Below, piece after piece: positions 21,881 to 29,551 of a stretch of DNA of 31,949 bases (its first letter is position 1; each line of letters begins with the position of its first letter). The notes under the pieces are model-generated. The model saw only the letters and a list, made by a program, of their open reading frames with translations. It did no database searches and had not been told where the DNA came from. The position numbers and the translations under genes were made by a program. Source of the DNA: Stagnihabitans sp038231775 (GTDB lineage Bacteria; Pseudomonadota; Alphaproteobacteria; Rhodobacterales; Rhodobacteraceae); the NCBI GenBank assembly GCA_038231775.1, contig JBBRKS010000029.1, forward strand, positions 1-31,949. Reading direction: 5' to 3'.

Positions 21881-22945
21881 ATGCCCAAACCGCGCGCCCG
21901 TGACCTTGGCCTGCCCTTTCCCGGCACGCCCGGCCCGTTCAATGCCATCACCGATGTGGCGGGGGTGAAGGTTGGCTTTTGCACGCTGACCGATCCGGCC
22001 AAGAAGATGCGCACCGGGGTGACAGCCATTCTGCCACGTGAGGAAAGGGATGCGCCCTCCCCCATCTGGGCCGGGCAGTTCACGCTGAACGGCAATGGCG
22101 AGATGACCGGGACACATTGGATTCACGACGCGGGTTATTTCATCGGGCCGATCTGCATATCGAACACCCACGCGATCGGCGCGCTGCATCACGGGGCGAC
22201 CGAGTGGATGATGGAGAACTATGCCGCCTGGTTTGCCGAGGAACATGCCTGGGCGATGCCGGTGGTGGCCGAAACCTATGACGGTATCCTGAACGACATC
22301 AACGCGCTGCATGTCACACCTGACCATGCGAAAGCGGCGATCCGTGCGGCCAAAGGCGGGCTGGTTGAAGAAGGTTCCTCTGGTGGTGGCAACGGGATGA
22401 TTGCCTATGAATTCAAGGGCGGTACCGGCACCGCGTCCCGGGTGGTCAGCCTGGCCGGGCGAAGTTTCACGGTGGGTGTGCTGGTGCAGGCCAATCACGG
22501 GCGGCGCGATTGGTTGACCATTCTGGGCAAGCCGGTCGGCCAGCTGATGCCCGAGGGCAAATTTCGCGACAAAGAGCAGGGGTCAATCATCGTAGTGGTG
22601 GCGACCGATGCGCCCTTGTCGCCCCTAAGCCTGCGCCATCTGGCGCGCCGCGCCTCGATGGGGGTGGCGCGGGGCGGAACACCTTCGGGCCATTCGTCGG
22701 GCGATATCTTTCTGGCCTTCACGACCGCCAATGCCGGGCCGATGCCGCACAATGCGTATCCCGTGGTGACACGGAGCGAACTGAACTCTGAACTCATCGA
22801 CCCGATCTATCTGGCGGCGGTAGAGGCGACCGAAGAGGCGGTGGTCAATGCGATGGTGGCGGGCGTGGATGTCGCCGCCGTCAAACCCAAGGGTCTGGTG
22901 GTGCGCGCTTTGGACAGCGACAGGCTGGCGGCGCTGTTCGCTTAG
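21881..22945 (+). CDS. P1-family peptidase (DmpA-type aminopeptidase)
   Basis: DmpA-type enzymes are N-terminal-nucleophile aminopeptidases that cleave themselves into two chains. The 354-residue protein has the family opening ITDVAGVKVGFCTL, the motif LVQANHGRRDWL (about 201-212), the expected autocleavage site G234/S235 in EQGSIIVVVATDAP, and ARGGTPSGHSSGDIFLAF (263-280), which forms the active-site pocket. Ochrobactrum DmpA has 375 residues and is cut before the serine of the same GSII motif. No signal peptide is present, so it should act on small peptides or amides in the cytoplasm. AAGGAG lies 8 nt before the ATG. It is monocistronic and converges on the aminotransferase gene. Confidence 0.9.
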   Translation: MPKPRARDLGLPFPGTPGPFNAITDVAGVKVGFCTLTDPAKKMRTGVTAILPREERDAPSPIWAGQFTLNGNGEMTGTHWIHDAGYFIGPICISNTHAIGALHHGATEWMMENYAAWFAEEHAWAMPVVAETYDGILNDINALHVTPDHAKAAIRAAKGGLVEEGSSGGGNGMIAYEFKGGTGTASRVVSLAGRSFTVGVLVQANHGRRDWLTILGKPVGQLMPEGKFRDKEQGSIIVVVATDAPLSPLSLRHLARRASMGVARGGTPSGHSSGDIFLAFTTANAGPMPHNAYPVVTRSELNSELIDPIYLAAVEATEEAVVNAMVAGVDVAAVKPKGLVVRALDSDRLAALFA

Positions 22946-22973
22946 GCGGCAGGGTCCGGGTCTGTTGAGGCAG

Positions 22974-22998
22974 CCGGGGGACGCTCACGCGCCCCCGG
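22974..22998. terminator. G/C hairpin between convergent genes
   Basis: CCGGGGG (22974-22980) with CCCCCGG (22992-22998) and the inner CGC/GCG (22982-22984, 22989-22991) make a 10-bp stem with one bulged A. It is followed to the right by a diverged companion element (22999-23033). Confidence 0.6.
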
Positions 22999-22999
22999 G

Positions 23000-23073
23000 C
23001 CCCCTTGTGGAGGATTTAGACCTAGATGATTAACCAAGCTTCCTTGCAGCTTCATTCAGGCAAAAATACTCCC
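23000..23073. repeat. Two companion elements of the ATACTCCC family in inverted orientation
   Basis: 23051-23073 reads TTCATTCAGG followed by CAAAAATACTCCC. 23000-23033, read on the minus strand, is a diverged copy (ATCATCTAGG then TAAATCCTCC). They face away from each other. Related copies are at 1061-1081, 10613-10646 and 19441-19470. The whole 22946-23109 gap contains no gene. Confidence 0.5.
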
Positions 23074-23109
23074 AGCGGAGCGTCTTGGGTGTCCTCCCGC
23101 GCAGACCGG

Positions 23110-24309
23110 TCAGGTTGCCGCGGCGATCACGGCGGTGGCTGCGGTCAGCGCGTCGGCACCATGCGGGATTTTCAGGGCGACAAGTCCAGCCTGCATCACC
23201 GCCAGCGCACCAAGAGTCATGTGGGCGTTGACGTGGCCCATCGTCGCCACGCGCAAGGCGCCGCTGGCTTTGGGGTCATCGGGCGTGCCCATGCCAAGGC
23301 CGATGCCAAGGGTGACACCGGCATTCACCTCGCACCATTGGCGCAGGCGGGTGGCGTCGGGCGCGCCAAATCGGGCTGCTGTGACGGCGTGGCCGCGCAT
23401 GGTCGGGTCAGCGACGTTCAGGCGGATGGCGGGATTGCCCTGTCCCCAGCCGTCAAACGCCGCCCACACGGTGCGGGCCAGCGTGGCGTGGCGCGCCCAG
23501 ACCTGTGCGAGACCCTCTTCGTGCAAAATCATCGTCAGGCTTTCGCGCAACGCGTACAGATGGGTGGTGGGCGCTGTGCCGAACCAGTATTGCCAGAAAT
23601 CCTCTGGGTTGGCGCGCGCGGTCCAATCCCAATAAGGCGTGCGACAGGTGCTGTGCGCGCCCGCTTCCCGCGCCTTGTCGTTGAACCAGACAAAGCCCAT
23701 GCCGGGCGGGCACATCAGCCCCTTTTGGCTGGCACCCAGCATGACATCCACGCCCCAGGCATCCATCAGGAACGCATCGCAACCGAGCGAGGCGACGCAA
23801 TCGACCGCAAGCAGCGCGTCGCTTCCAGCCGCATCCATCGCTGCCCGGACGGCCTGCACATCGGATTTGACCGAGGACGCCGTATCCACATGGGTCAGCA
23901 GGACCGCCCGGATCGACGGGTCAGCGCGCAAGGCGGCCTCGACCTGAGCCGGGTCGACCGCTGTGGCACCGCCAAATTCCAGCATCTGAACCTCGACCCC
24001 AAGACCGCGCGCGGCGTTGGCCCAGCCGTAGCCGAAGGTTCCGGTTGCCAGCACCAACGCCTTGTCACCGCGAGAGAACAGGTTGGCATTGGCCGCTTCC
24101 CATGCGCCGTGACCGTTGCAGATGTAGGCCGCGACATGGCCCGTGGTTCCGGCGAGGGCCTTCAGGTCCGGCCACATGCCCGCAACCATATCAATCAGCG
24201 CGCCGGTGTAGATGTTGGGCGACGGGCGCTGCATCGCGGCCAGAATACGGTCCGGCAGGACCGAAGGGCCGGGAATCGCAAGATAGGTGCGGCCGTGTGA
24301 CAGGGGCAT
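23110..24309 (-). CDS. Class V aminotransferase (serine/alanine-glyoxylate type)
   Basis: The 399-residue PLP enzyme belongs to the group with serine-glyoxylate and alanine-glyoxylate aminotransferases. It starts SHGRTYLAIPGPSVLPD, has the glycine-rich ICNGHGAWEAA phosphate-binding segment (63-73), the PLP aspartate D170 in AVDCVASLG and the Schiff-base lysine K196 in LGASQKGLMCPPG. The final domain holds VTLGIGLGMGTPDDP. The amino donor cannot be settled from sequence. GGAGAG lies shortly before the ATG at 24309; a longer in-frame start (24450) overlaps the divergent gene and is rejected. No glyoxylate or one-carbon genes are adjacent. Confidence 0.88.
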   Translation of the reverse strand: MPLSHGRTYLAIPGPSVLPDRILAAMQRPSPNIYTGALIDMVAGMWPDLKALAGTTGHVAAYICNGHGAWEAANANLFSRGDKALVLATGTFGYGWANAARGLGVEVQMLEFGGATAVDPAQVEAALRADPSIRAVLLTHVDTASSVKSDVQAVRAAMDAAGSDALLAVDCVASLGCDAFLMDAWGVDVMLGASQKGLMCPPGMGFVWFNDKAREAGAHSTCRTPYWDWTARANPEDFWQYWFGTAPTTHLYALRESLTMILHEEGLAQVWARHATLARTVWAAFDGWGQGNPAIRLNVADPTMRGHAVTAARFGAPDATRLRQWCEVNAGVTLGIGLGMGTPDDPKASGALRVATMGHVNAHMTLGALAVMQAGLVALKIPHGADALTAATAVIAAAT

Positions 24310-24388
24310 GGGACTCTCCACTTTTGCCCAAGGGCTAGACGCTGGCGGTGACAGGGTCAACCGGGACTTGGGCCCAAAGCCCGCGACC

Positions 24389-24417
24389 TTGAAGAGTTGG
24401 GGCAAAGCCGTTAGATA
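24389..24417 (+). promoter_or_regulatory. Candidate promoter of the phosphatase-ABC exporter set
   Basis: TTGAAG (24389-24394) and TAGATA (24412-24417) are spaced 17 nt apart, with the predicted start about 25 nt before the ATG at 24449. It is one of the best promoter matches in the window. Confidence 0.5.
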
Positions 24418-24448
24418 GCGTCGGTCGCAGGCAACCCTCAGGAACCGC

Positions 24449-25132
24449 ATGGCTGGTGCATTGAAACGGCGAATGCTGGCCTGGCAAAGGCGGATGGCGG
24501 GGACTTATGGCACCGACATTTCGACTCCCGAAGCGCGGCGGGCGGCGTGGTGGCATTTCCAGCTGATGGACCATGCCTTTCTGCGTGTGCTGTGGACCAA
24601 CCTTGACCAGATCGCGCCCGGCGTCTGGCGGTCAAACCAGCCCTCGGCTTGGCGGTTGGCGCGCTACAAGGACCGGCTTGGCCTGAAAGCGGTGATCAAT
24701 CTGCGCGGCCCCAGCGCACAGGGGTTTTATCTGTTTGAGGTTGAGGCCTGCCGTGATCTGGGCCTGACCTTGCACGACGTGAACTTTTCGGCGCGCCGTG
24801 CGCCGACCCGGGCGGCCTTGCTGCAGGTGATTGACCTTTTCGCCACCGTGCAAAAGCCGGTGCTGATCCATTGCAAATCGGGGGCTGACCGGACCGGGCT
24901 GATCGCGGCCCTGTATCTGATGGTGGTCGAACAGCGCCCCCTCAACGAAGCAAAGCAGCAGCTAAGCCTGCGCTATCTGCATCTTAAAGCCTCACGCACC
25001 GGGATTCTGGACCATTTCCTGACCCTGTATGAGGCAGAGGGTGCAGGCCGCCCGATCCGCGACTGGATCGAGACGGGCTATGACGCCGACCGGCTGACCG
25101 CCAGCTTTGCGGCCCTGCGCGGTCAGCCATGA
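24449..25132 (+). CDS. Tyrosine/dual-specificity phosphatase family protein
   Basis: The 227-residue protein has the cysteine-phosphatase loop C-x5-R as HCKSGADRTG (C142 to R148). The WRSNQPSAWRL and AVINLRGPS segments (59-87) are typical of the DSP-like bacterial group. The general-acid aspartate may be D110 (LTLHDVNFSA). The substrate may be a protein phosphotyrosine or a phospholipid or sugar phosphate. Its stop overlaps the start of the ABC exporter gene by 4 nt (ATGA), so the two proteins are made together. This suggests the phosphatase acts on, or in the same pathway as, the exported lipid or glycan, which is inference. Confidence 0.85.
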   Translation: MAGALKRRMLAWQRRMAGTYGTDISTPEARRAAWWHFQLMDHAFLRVLWTNLDQIAPGVWRSNQPSAWRLARYKDRLGLKAVINLRGPSAQGFYLFEVEACRDLGLTLHDVNFSARRAPTRAALLQVIDLFATVQKPVLIHCKSGADRTGLIAALYLMVVEQRPLNEAKQQLSLRYLHLKASRTGILDHFLTLYEAEGAGRPIRDWIETGYDADRLTASFAALRGQP

Positions 25133-26862
25133 CAGAGATTGCGGCCACTCGCCTGCTGGGCTGGCTGTGGCGCGACCATCTGGCCAAGCGATGGCCGATC
25201 CTTGCGCTGGCGCTGGCCTTCATGGCGGTTGAGGGGGCGGCCACCGGGGGATTGTCCTATCTGGTGCGCCCGATGTTTGACGAGGTCCACGCCGGAGCGG
25301 CTTTTGCGGTGGTGGCCAAGGTTGCGGCCTCTGTCGGCGGGGTGTTTGTGCTGCGGGCTTTGGCGGGGTTCTGCCAGAAGGTGATCATTGCGCGCCAGTC
25401 TGAACGGGTCGGGGCAGAGTTGCAGGCGGCGATGCTGGCCCATGCGTTGCGGCTGGATCTGGCCTTCTATCTGGCCAATTCGCCGGGCAGCCTGATGGAG
25501 CGGTTGCGCGGCGATACCGCAACCTTGCGCAGTCTGTGGCCGCCGATGCTGCAGGCGGTCGGGCGTGATGTGATAGCCCTGCTATCATTGGCCTTGGTGG
25601 CGGTGCTGATCGACTGGCACTGGGCGCTGATTGCGGTGGCCGGGGTACCCTTGCTTGCACTGCCGATTGCACGGCTGCAGGCCAAGGTGCGCGGCACGGC
25701 GCGGGCGGCGCGCACTGCTGCGGGCGCCCTGTCGACGCAATTGGACGAGGCGTTTCACGGCATCCGCACCCTGCAACTGTCCGGTGCCGAGGCGTCAGAG
25801 GTCAGCCGCTACGGCCGTGCGCTGGACCGGTTCCTGGCCGCGCAGTTCCGCTCTGACCGGTCAGCCGCCGCAATCCCGGCGCTGATCGACGTGGTGGCCG
25901 CTTTGGGCTTTGCCGGGGTCATGCTATACGGCGGCATGCAGATCATCGCGGGCCAAAAGACGCTGGGCGAGTTCATGAGCTTTTTCACCGCGATGGGGCT
26001 GGTGTTTGAACCGTTGCGCAGGCTTGGGTCGGTGTCGGGCCAATGGGCCGCCGCACGCGCCTCACTGGAACGGATGCGCGGGTTGTTGGATCAGGTGCCT
26101 GCGATTGTCTCACCTGCAATGCCCGTGGCGCTGCCGAAAGGCGGGGCGATGTCGTTGCAGATGGAGGGGGTCGGCTTTGGCTATGGTGAGGCGCAGGTGC
26201 TGGACGGCATCACCCTGTTGGCCGAACCGGGCACGGTAACGGCACTGGTCGGGCCATCGGGCGCGGGCAAGACCACGATCTTTCACCTGCTGACCCGGTT
26301 GGTTGACCCGCAACAGGGCCGTATCACGCTGAACGGCATTGATCTGCGCGATCTGGATCTGGCCGAGTTGCGCAGCCAGTTCGCCGTGGTCAGTCAGGAC
26401 TCCGCGCTGTTTGACGACACGGTTGCGGCCAATGTGCGGCTGGGCGCGACCGATGGCTCTGACGCGGGTTTGGCAAGGGCCTTGTCGCTGGCCCATGCCG
26501 GTTTTGTCACCACGATGGGGGTTGAGGCGGCGGTCGGGCCGCGGGGCACGGCCCTCTCGGGCGGCCAGCGTCAGCGGGTGGCCTTGGCCCGGGCCATCCT
26601 GCGCGATGCGCCGATCTTGCTGCTGGACGAGGCGACCTCTGCCCTCGACAGCCAGACCGAGGAGTTGGTGACCGAGGCGCTGGAAACCCTGCGCGCCGGG
26701 CGGACCACGCTGGTGATCGCCCACCGTTTGTCGACCATTCAGGCCGCCGACGTGATCGTGGTGATGAATGAGGGGCGCATCGTGGACCGTGGCACGCACG
26801 GCGAGCTTTTGGCGCGTGGCGGGCTTTATGCCGACCTGTACCGCCTGCAGTTCAAGCAATAG
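25129..26862 (+). CDS. MsbA-like ABC exporter (membrane and ATPase domains fused)
   Basis: The 577-residue half-transporter has a six-helix membrane domain (about residues 20-310, with DEAFHGIRTLQLSGAE as a coupling region). The ATPase domain has Walker A GPSGAGKT (375-382), signature LSGGQRQR (476-483), Walker B ILLLDEATSALD (about 496-507) and switch histidine VIAHRLST. Length and order match MsbA and other lipid-linked exporters that work as homodimers in the inner membrane. The substrate is not readable from sequence; lipid A precursor or another lipid is possible. It follows the phosphatase with a 4-nt overlap and is followed after 51 nt by ygfZ. Confidence 0.9.
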   Translation: MTEIAATRLLGWLWRDHLAKRWPILALALAFMAVEGAATGGLSYLVRPMFDEVHAGAAFAVVAKVAASVGGVFVLRALAGFCQKVIIARQSERVGAELQAAMLAHALRLDLAFYLANSPGSLMERLRGDTATLRSLWPPMLQAVGRDVIALLSLALVAVLIDWHWALIAVAGVPLLALPIARLQAKVRGTARAARTAAGALSTQLDEAFHGIRTLQLSGAEASEVSRYGRALDRFLAAQFRSDRSAAAIPALIDVVAALGFAGVMLYGGMQIIAGQKTLGEFMSFFTAMGLVFEPLRRLGSVSGQWAAARASLERMRGLLDQVPAIVSPAMPVALPKGGAMSLQMEGVGFGYGEAQVLDGITLLAEPGTVTALVGPSGAGKTTIFHLLTRLVDPQQGRITLNGIDLRDLDLAELRSQFAVVSQDSALFDDTVAANVRLGATDGSDAGLARALSLAHAGFVTTMGVEAAVGPRGTALSGGQRQRVALARAILRDAPILLLDEATSALDSQTEELVTEALETLRAGRTTLVIAHRLSTIQAADVIVVMNEGRIVDRGTHGELLARGGLYADLYRLQFKQ

Positions 26863-26913
26863 GGCTTTCAACCCCCGCATCGTCGCCTATATCTGAGGGG
26901 CAGGAGAGTGCAA

Positions 26914-27663
26914 ATGACAGAGACAAGCCGCCGGATCGTTCTGTTGGGGGGGCGTGATGCCCTGACCTTTCTGCAAGGGCTGATCAGCAATGATGTTTTG
27001 CCGCTGGCTCGCGGGCCGGGGCTGGTCTGGACCGCGCTGCTGTCTCCCCAAGGCAAGTATCTGGCGGATTTCTTTGTGGGCCGGTTGGGCGAGATGCTGT
27101 TTTTAGACCTGCCGGAAGCGCTGGCCGACGCGGTTCTGAAGCGGCTGACGATGTACCGGCTGCGCGCCGATGTCAGCCTTACGCCTTGTGACTGGGCGGT
27201 GACGCGCGGACTGGGTGATCTGCCACAGGGCGCGCTGGCCGATCCACGGCATGTAGCACTGGGCTGGCGGCTGTACGGTGCGGCGGGGGTGGAAGCGGGC
27301 GTGGATTGGGATGCGGTCCGCGTGGCGCATGTGATCCCCGAAACCGGGGTCGAACTGATCCCCGATGAAAGCTACCTACTGGAAACCGGGTTTGAACGCC
27401 TGCACGGCGTCGATTTCCGCAAGGGCTGCTATGTGGGGCAAGAGGTGACTGCCCGCATGAAGCACAAGACAGAGCTTCGCAAAGGGCTGGTGCAGGTCGC
27501 GATTGACGGCACAGTGCCGGTCGGCACGCCGATACTGGCTGAGGGGCGCGAGGCCGGGGTGGTCCTAACCCAATCAGGTGGCCGCGCCCTTGCCTATCTG
27601 CGCTTTGACCGGACCGAGGGTGAAATGTGGGCCGGTGCAGTTCGCGTCACAAAAGTCGATTGA
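26914..27663 (+). CDS. ygfZ: YgfZ/GcvT-domain protein for iron-sulfur enzyme maintenance
   Basis: YgfZ is a folate-binding protein that helps assemble or repair certain iron-sulfur enzymes. The 249-residue protein has the GcvT-like beginning RRIVLLGGRDALTFLQGLISND and the diagnostic motif KGCYVGQE (170-177, with C172). I place the start at ATG 26914, which has GGAG 7 nt upstream; a GTG at 26908 is also in frame but overlaps the site. It is 51 nt downstream of the ABC exporter and probably in the same transcript. The stop is followed within 10 nt by the paired palindromes. PurF, encoded in this window, is itself predicted to be an iron-sulfur protein. Confidence 0.9.
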   Translation: MTETSRRIVLLGGRDALTFLQGLISNDVLPLARGPGLVWTALLSPQGKYLADFFVGRLGEMLFLDLPEALADAVLKRLTMYRLRADVSLTPCDWAVTRGLGDLPQGALADPRHVALGWRLYGAAGVEAGVDWDAVRVAHVIPETGVELIPDESYLLETGFERLHGVDFRKGCYVGQEVTARMKHKTELRKGLVQVAIDGTVPVGTPILAEGREAGVVLTQSGGRALAYLRFDRTEGEMWAGAVRVTKVD

Positions 27664-27668
27664 ATTTG

Positions 27669-27725
27669 CCACGATTTTTCTGCGAAAAATCAGGTGTGTG
27701 ACGATTTTTCGGCGAAAAATCAGGC
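27669..27725 (+). repeat. Paired TGC-loop palindromes, 30-bp period, after ygfZ
   Basis: GATTTTTC-TGC-GAAAAATC (27673-27691) and GATTTTTC-GGC-GAAAAATC (27703-27721) lie exactly 30 bp apart. The 5' flank is CCAC and the 3' flank of each is AGG. Compared with the module after purF, one base in each arm is changed, and the partner arm is changed to match. It begins 6 nt after the ygfZ stop codon. Confidence 0.85.
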
Positions 27726-27883
27726 ATCTTGCGGGGCAACGGCGCTTTTTGTCAGTCGGCAAAACGTGCGTGACCGGACTTGGCCGGTCAGGTGGTGCCC
27801 AAGCGGGGTGGTGCTGCAGGTCAGTCAAAGGACGGCCTTGCGCCCGGTTTGCTGGTTTGGATTCACTAAAACGTGCGGCAAAC

Positions 27884-27897
27884 TTGATCCATATCAA
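27884..27897 (+). promoter_or_regulatory. Perfect FNR/FnrL box
   Basis: TTGATCCATATCAA matches the FNR-type consensus TTGAT-N4-ATCAA at every defined position. Its centre is about 51 bp upstream of a -10 candidate TAGATA (27939-27944; -35 TTGGGT at 27917-27922, spacer 16), the spacing of a class I FNR-activated promoter. A nearer -10 candidate, TATATC (27906-27911), would instead put the box over the -35 region and imply repression or class II-like contact. The downstream gene starts at 28074. Confidence 0.65.
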
Positions 27898-28073
27898 CCC
27901 GGTTCTATATCTAGCGTTGGGTCCGGCACTCGTTCAACTAGATACAGATGCCGGCGATTCCAGCTATGCGTCAAAAACATGGCAGCCATGTAAGAAATGG
28001 CGAGACGAATCGTCTTCAAAACGTTACAAGCGCGGAACGTCAGAAAAGACAAGAGCAAGAAGTAGGACGCAAG

Positions 28074-28400
28074 ATGGCCGATTTCATAGACAGCACCGCT
28101 TTCAATTTCGAGCAGGGCCAACGCGCACGCAAGCTTTTTGCGGCAGTGGTTCTGGCTGCGTTGGATGATGCGATTGCCGATGACAAGAAATACGGCAACG
28201 GTCCGGACCAGATCGCCCGCTGGGCACGTTCGCGCGACGGGCGCGAGGTTTTGTCCTGTGCCGGGATTGACCCGAACGAGCGGGTCGTCAAAGGGCTGAT
28301 GGATTTTGTCGGCAAGGGCGTGCGCACATCTGTCGCGCTGTCGCGTGAAGAAAGCGAACGTCGCCACGCGCTGGAACTGGATCAGGCTGAAGCCGCCTGA
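28074..28400 (+). CDS. Conserved small Rhodobacterales protein (DUF6280-like)
   Basis: The 108-residue soluble protein begins MADFIDSTAFNFEQGQRARKL. It then has a helical core (VVLAALDDAIADDKKYG), the distinctive segment QIARWARSRDGREVL, and SCAGIDPNERVVKGLMDF, ending in a charged helix. I recall it as a widespread, highly conserved Rhodobacterales family of unknown function; the family number is from memory and less certain. There is no membrane segment or signal peptide, and one cysteine. TAGGA precedes the ATG. An upstream FNR box suggests control by oxygen, and a terminator with a GAAA tetraloop follows. It is monocistronic. Confidence 0.85.
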   Translation: MADFIDSTAFNFEQGQRARKLFAAVVLAALDDAIADDKKYGNGPDQIARWARSRDGREVLSCAGIDPNERVVKGLMDFVGKGVRTSVALSREESERRHALELDQAEAA

Positions 28401-28441
28401 GTTTTGTCGTACGGCACCACGTGTCAACAGACACAAATTTG

Positions 28442-28467
28442 AAACGCGTCCGAAAGGGCGCGTTTTT
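28442..28467 (+). terminator. Rho-independent terminator with GAAA tetraloop
   Basis: AAACGCGTCC (28442-28451) and GGGCGCGTTT (28456-28465) form a 10-bp stem with one wobble around GAAA, ending in TTTTT (28463-28467). It lies 41 nt after the small-protein stop. The reverse strand also has an A/T-rich edge, so it may serve the convergent gene too. Confidence 0.85.
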
Positions 28468-28497
28468 CATTTGGAACCAAGGGATTGTGCGGCGACG

Positions 28498-29415
28498 TTA
28501 ATCCAGTGCGCGAACATCAAGGGCGCGGGCGATTTCGGTTTTGACCAGCTTGCGGATGTTGCGCGTTATGCGTTCGCCAAGGTCACCTTGCAACTGTTCG
28601 CGGATCAGATCGCGGACCAGTTCGCGCAGCACTTGTTCCGAGAAAATGTTGTCATCTTCCTGCGCGGGGCCGGGCATCACCTCTGCTTTGGGTGTATGGG
28701 GGGCCATGTTCAGGTCGGCCAAAACCTCAGCCTCGGCTTCGTCGGCCCATTCGGGTGCTGTTTCGGGGGATGCCATGCGGCTTGAATTGGGTCCTGAATC
28801 GAGGGCGAAGTCAGGTATAGCCTGTTCATGCAGATCGGGCACGTCTTCGGCCATAGGAGCCTCGCCCAAGGCTGCGCCCTCATCCGGGTCCGGTTGCGCC
28901 CAGGAGTCGGGCGTGAGTGTAGCGGGTTGCGGCACAGGTTGCGGGCGCCAGGTTTGCTGCGACGGGCGGCGGGCAAAGGTGAAGCTGGACCAGTCCAGGC
29001 TTTCAATATCGGGTGCGGGATCGCCGGTTTCGCTGTCCCAATCCAGCGCTTGCTGATCGACGAATTGGGTCAAAGAGGCGACCACTTCGGGCGTCACGCG
29101 AGCCTTGAAGGCGGCGGATTCCAAATGCAGGCGCGGCAGCGGGGCTTGATCTGGCGCAGCTTTTGGCGGCGGGACCACGGCAACCGAAGGCGCAACGGTT
29201 TGCCCAACCTTACCCACCGGCGCAACTGCAGCCTCAGCCACCGGTGGCTTGGACTTCGGCACCACGCGCAGGGCCTGCGTCAGGATCAGTTTGTCTTCAA
29301 CCACCAGACGCGACACGATTTCGGCCCGGGGCGCGCGGCGCAAATCTTCAGAGACAAGTCGGCGGATCGACGACAGGATATCCTCGATTTCGCCTGAACT
29401 TTTCACTTCTGCCAT
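28498..29415 (-). CDS. PopZ-like (DUF2497) polar-organising protein
   Basis: PopZ proteins form a polar matrix that holds the chromosome origin region and cell-cycle factors. The 305-residue protein shows the family's two conserved ends. The N-terminal helix is EIEDILSSIRRLVSED (9-24), and the C-terminal helices are SEQVLRELVRDLIREQLQGD and then ITRNIRKLVKTEIARAL (about 265-300). Between lies a long Pro/Asp/Glu-rich linker, which is normal for PopZ and probably disordered. It is larger than Caulobacter PopZ (177 residues) because of this linker. It lies 136 nt downstream of tolC on the same strand, with a CtrA-like site in the gap. A role as the polar scaffold is inferred from family resemblance only. 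Confidence 0.7.
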   Translation of the reverse strand: MAEVKSSGEIEDILSSIRRLVSEDLRRAPRAEIVSRLVVEDKLILTQALRVVPKSKPPVAEAAVAPVGKVGQTVAPSVAVVPPPKAAPDQAPLPRLHLESAAFKARVTPEVVASLTQFVDQQALDWDSETGDPAPDIESLDWSSFTFARRPSQQTWRPQPVPQPATLTPDSWAQPDPDEGAALGEAPMAEDVPDLHEQAIPDFALDSGPNSSRMASPETAPEWADEAEAEVLADLNMAPHTPKAEVMPGPAQEDDNIFSEQVLRELVRDLIREQLQGDLGERITRNIRKLVKTEIARALDVRALD

Positions 29416-29526
29416 GTTCGCCCTGATCCTGCTGTCGTCAGCCGCATCTCGCCCGCTTCTGCAAGTCGGATTTTGACAAGCCTATGTCACTCGTCCCCAT
29501 CACACAAGGAAATGACCCCAGATGTG

Positions 29527-29541
29527 TTAACGATTGGCTAA
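29527..29541 (-). promoter_or_regulatory. CtrA-like site upstream of the PopZ-like gene
   Basis: Read leftward, 29541-29526 is TTAG, 7 nt, then TTAAC. This is one base from the CtrA consensus TTAA-N7-TTAAC. It is 111 nt upstream of the start codon. A weak promoter pair, TTGTGT/TAGGCT with a 17-nt spacer, lies between the site and the gene. Confidence 0.35.
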
Positions 29542-29551
29542 GATCAGCGGC

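Larger units (their letters stand above)
27664..28073. other. 410-bp gap upstream of the conserved small protein
   Basis: No gene is seen. The gap holds the paired palindromes (27669-27725), an FNR box (27884-27897), candidate promoter elements (27906-27944), and two small inverted repeats: ACATGGC/GCCATGT (27977-27991) and AGACGA/TCGTCT (28003-28015). The last two would lie in the leader RNA of the downstream gene. The stretch 27730-27880 shows nothing that I recognise. Confidence 0.6.
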
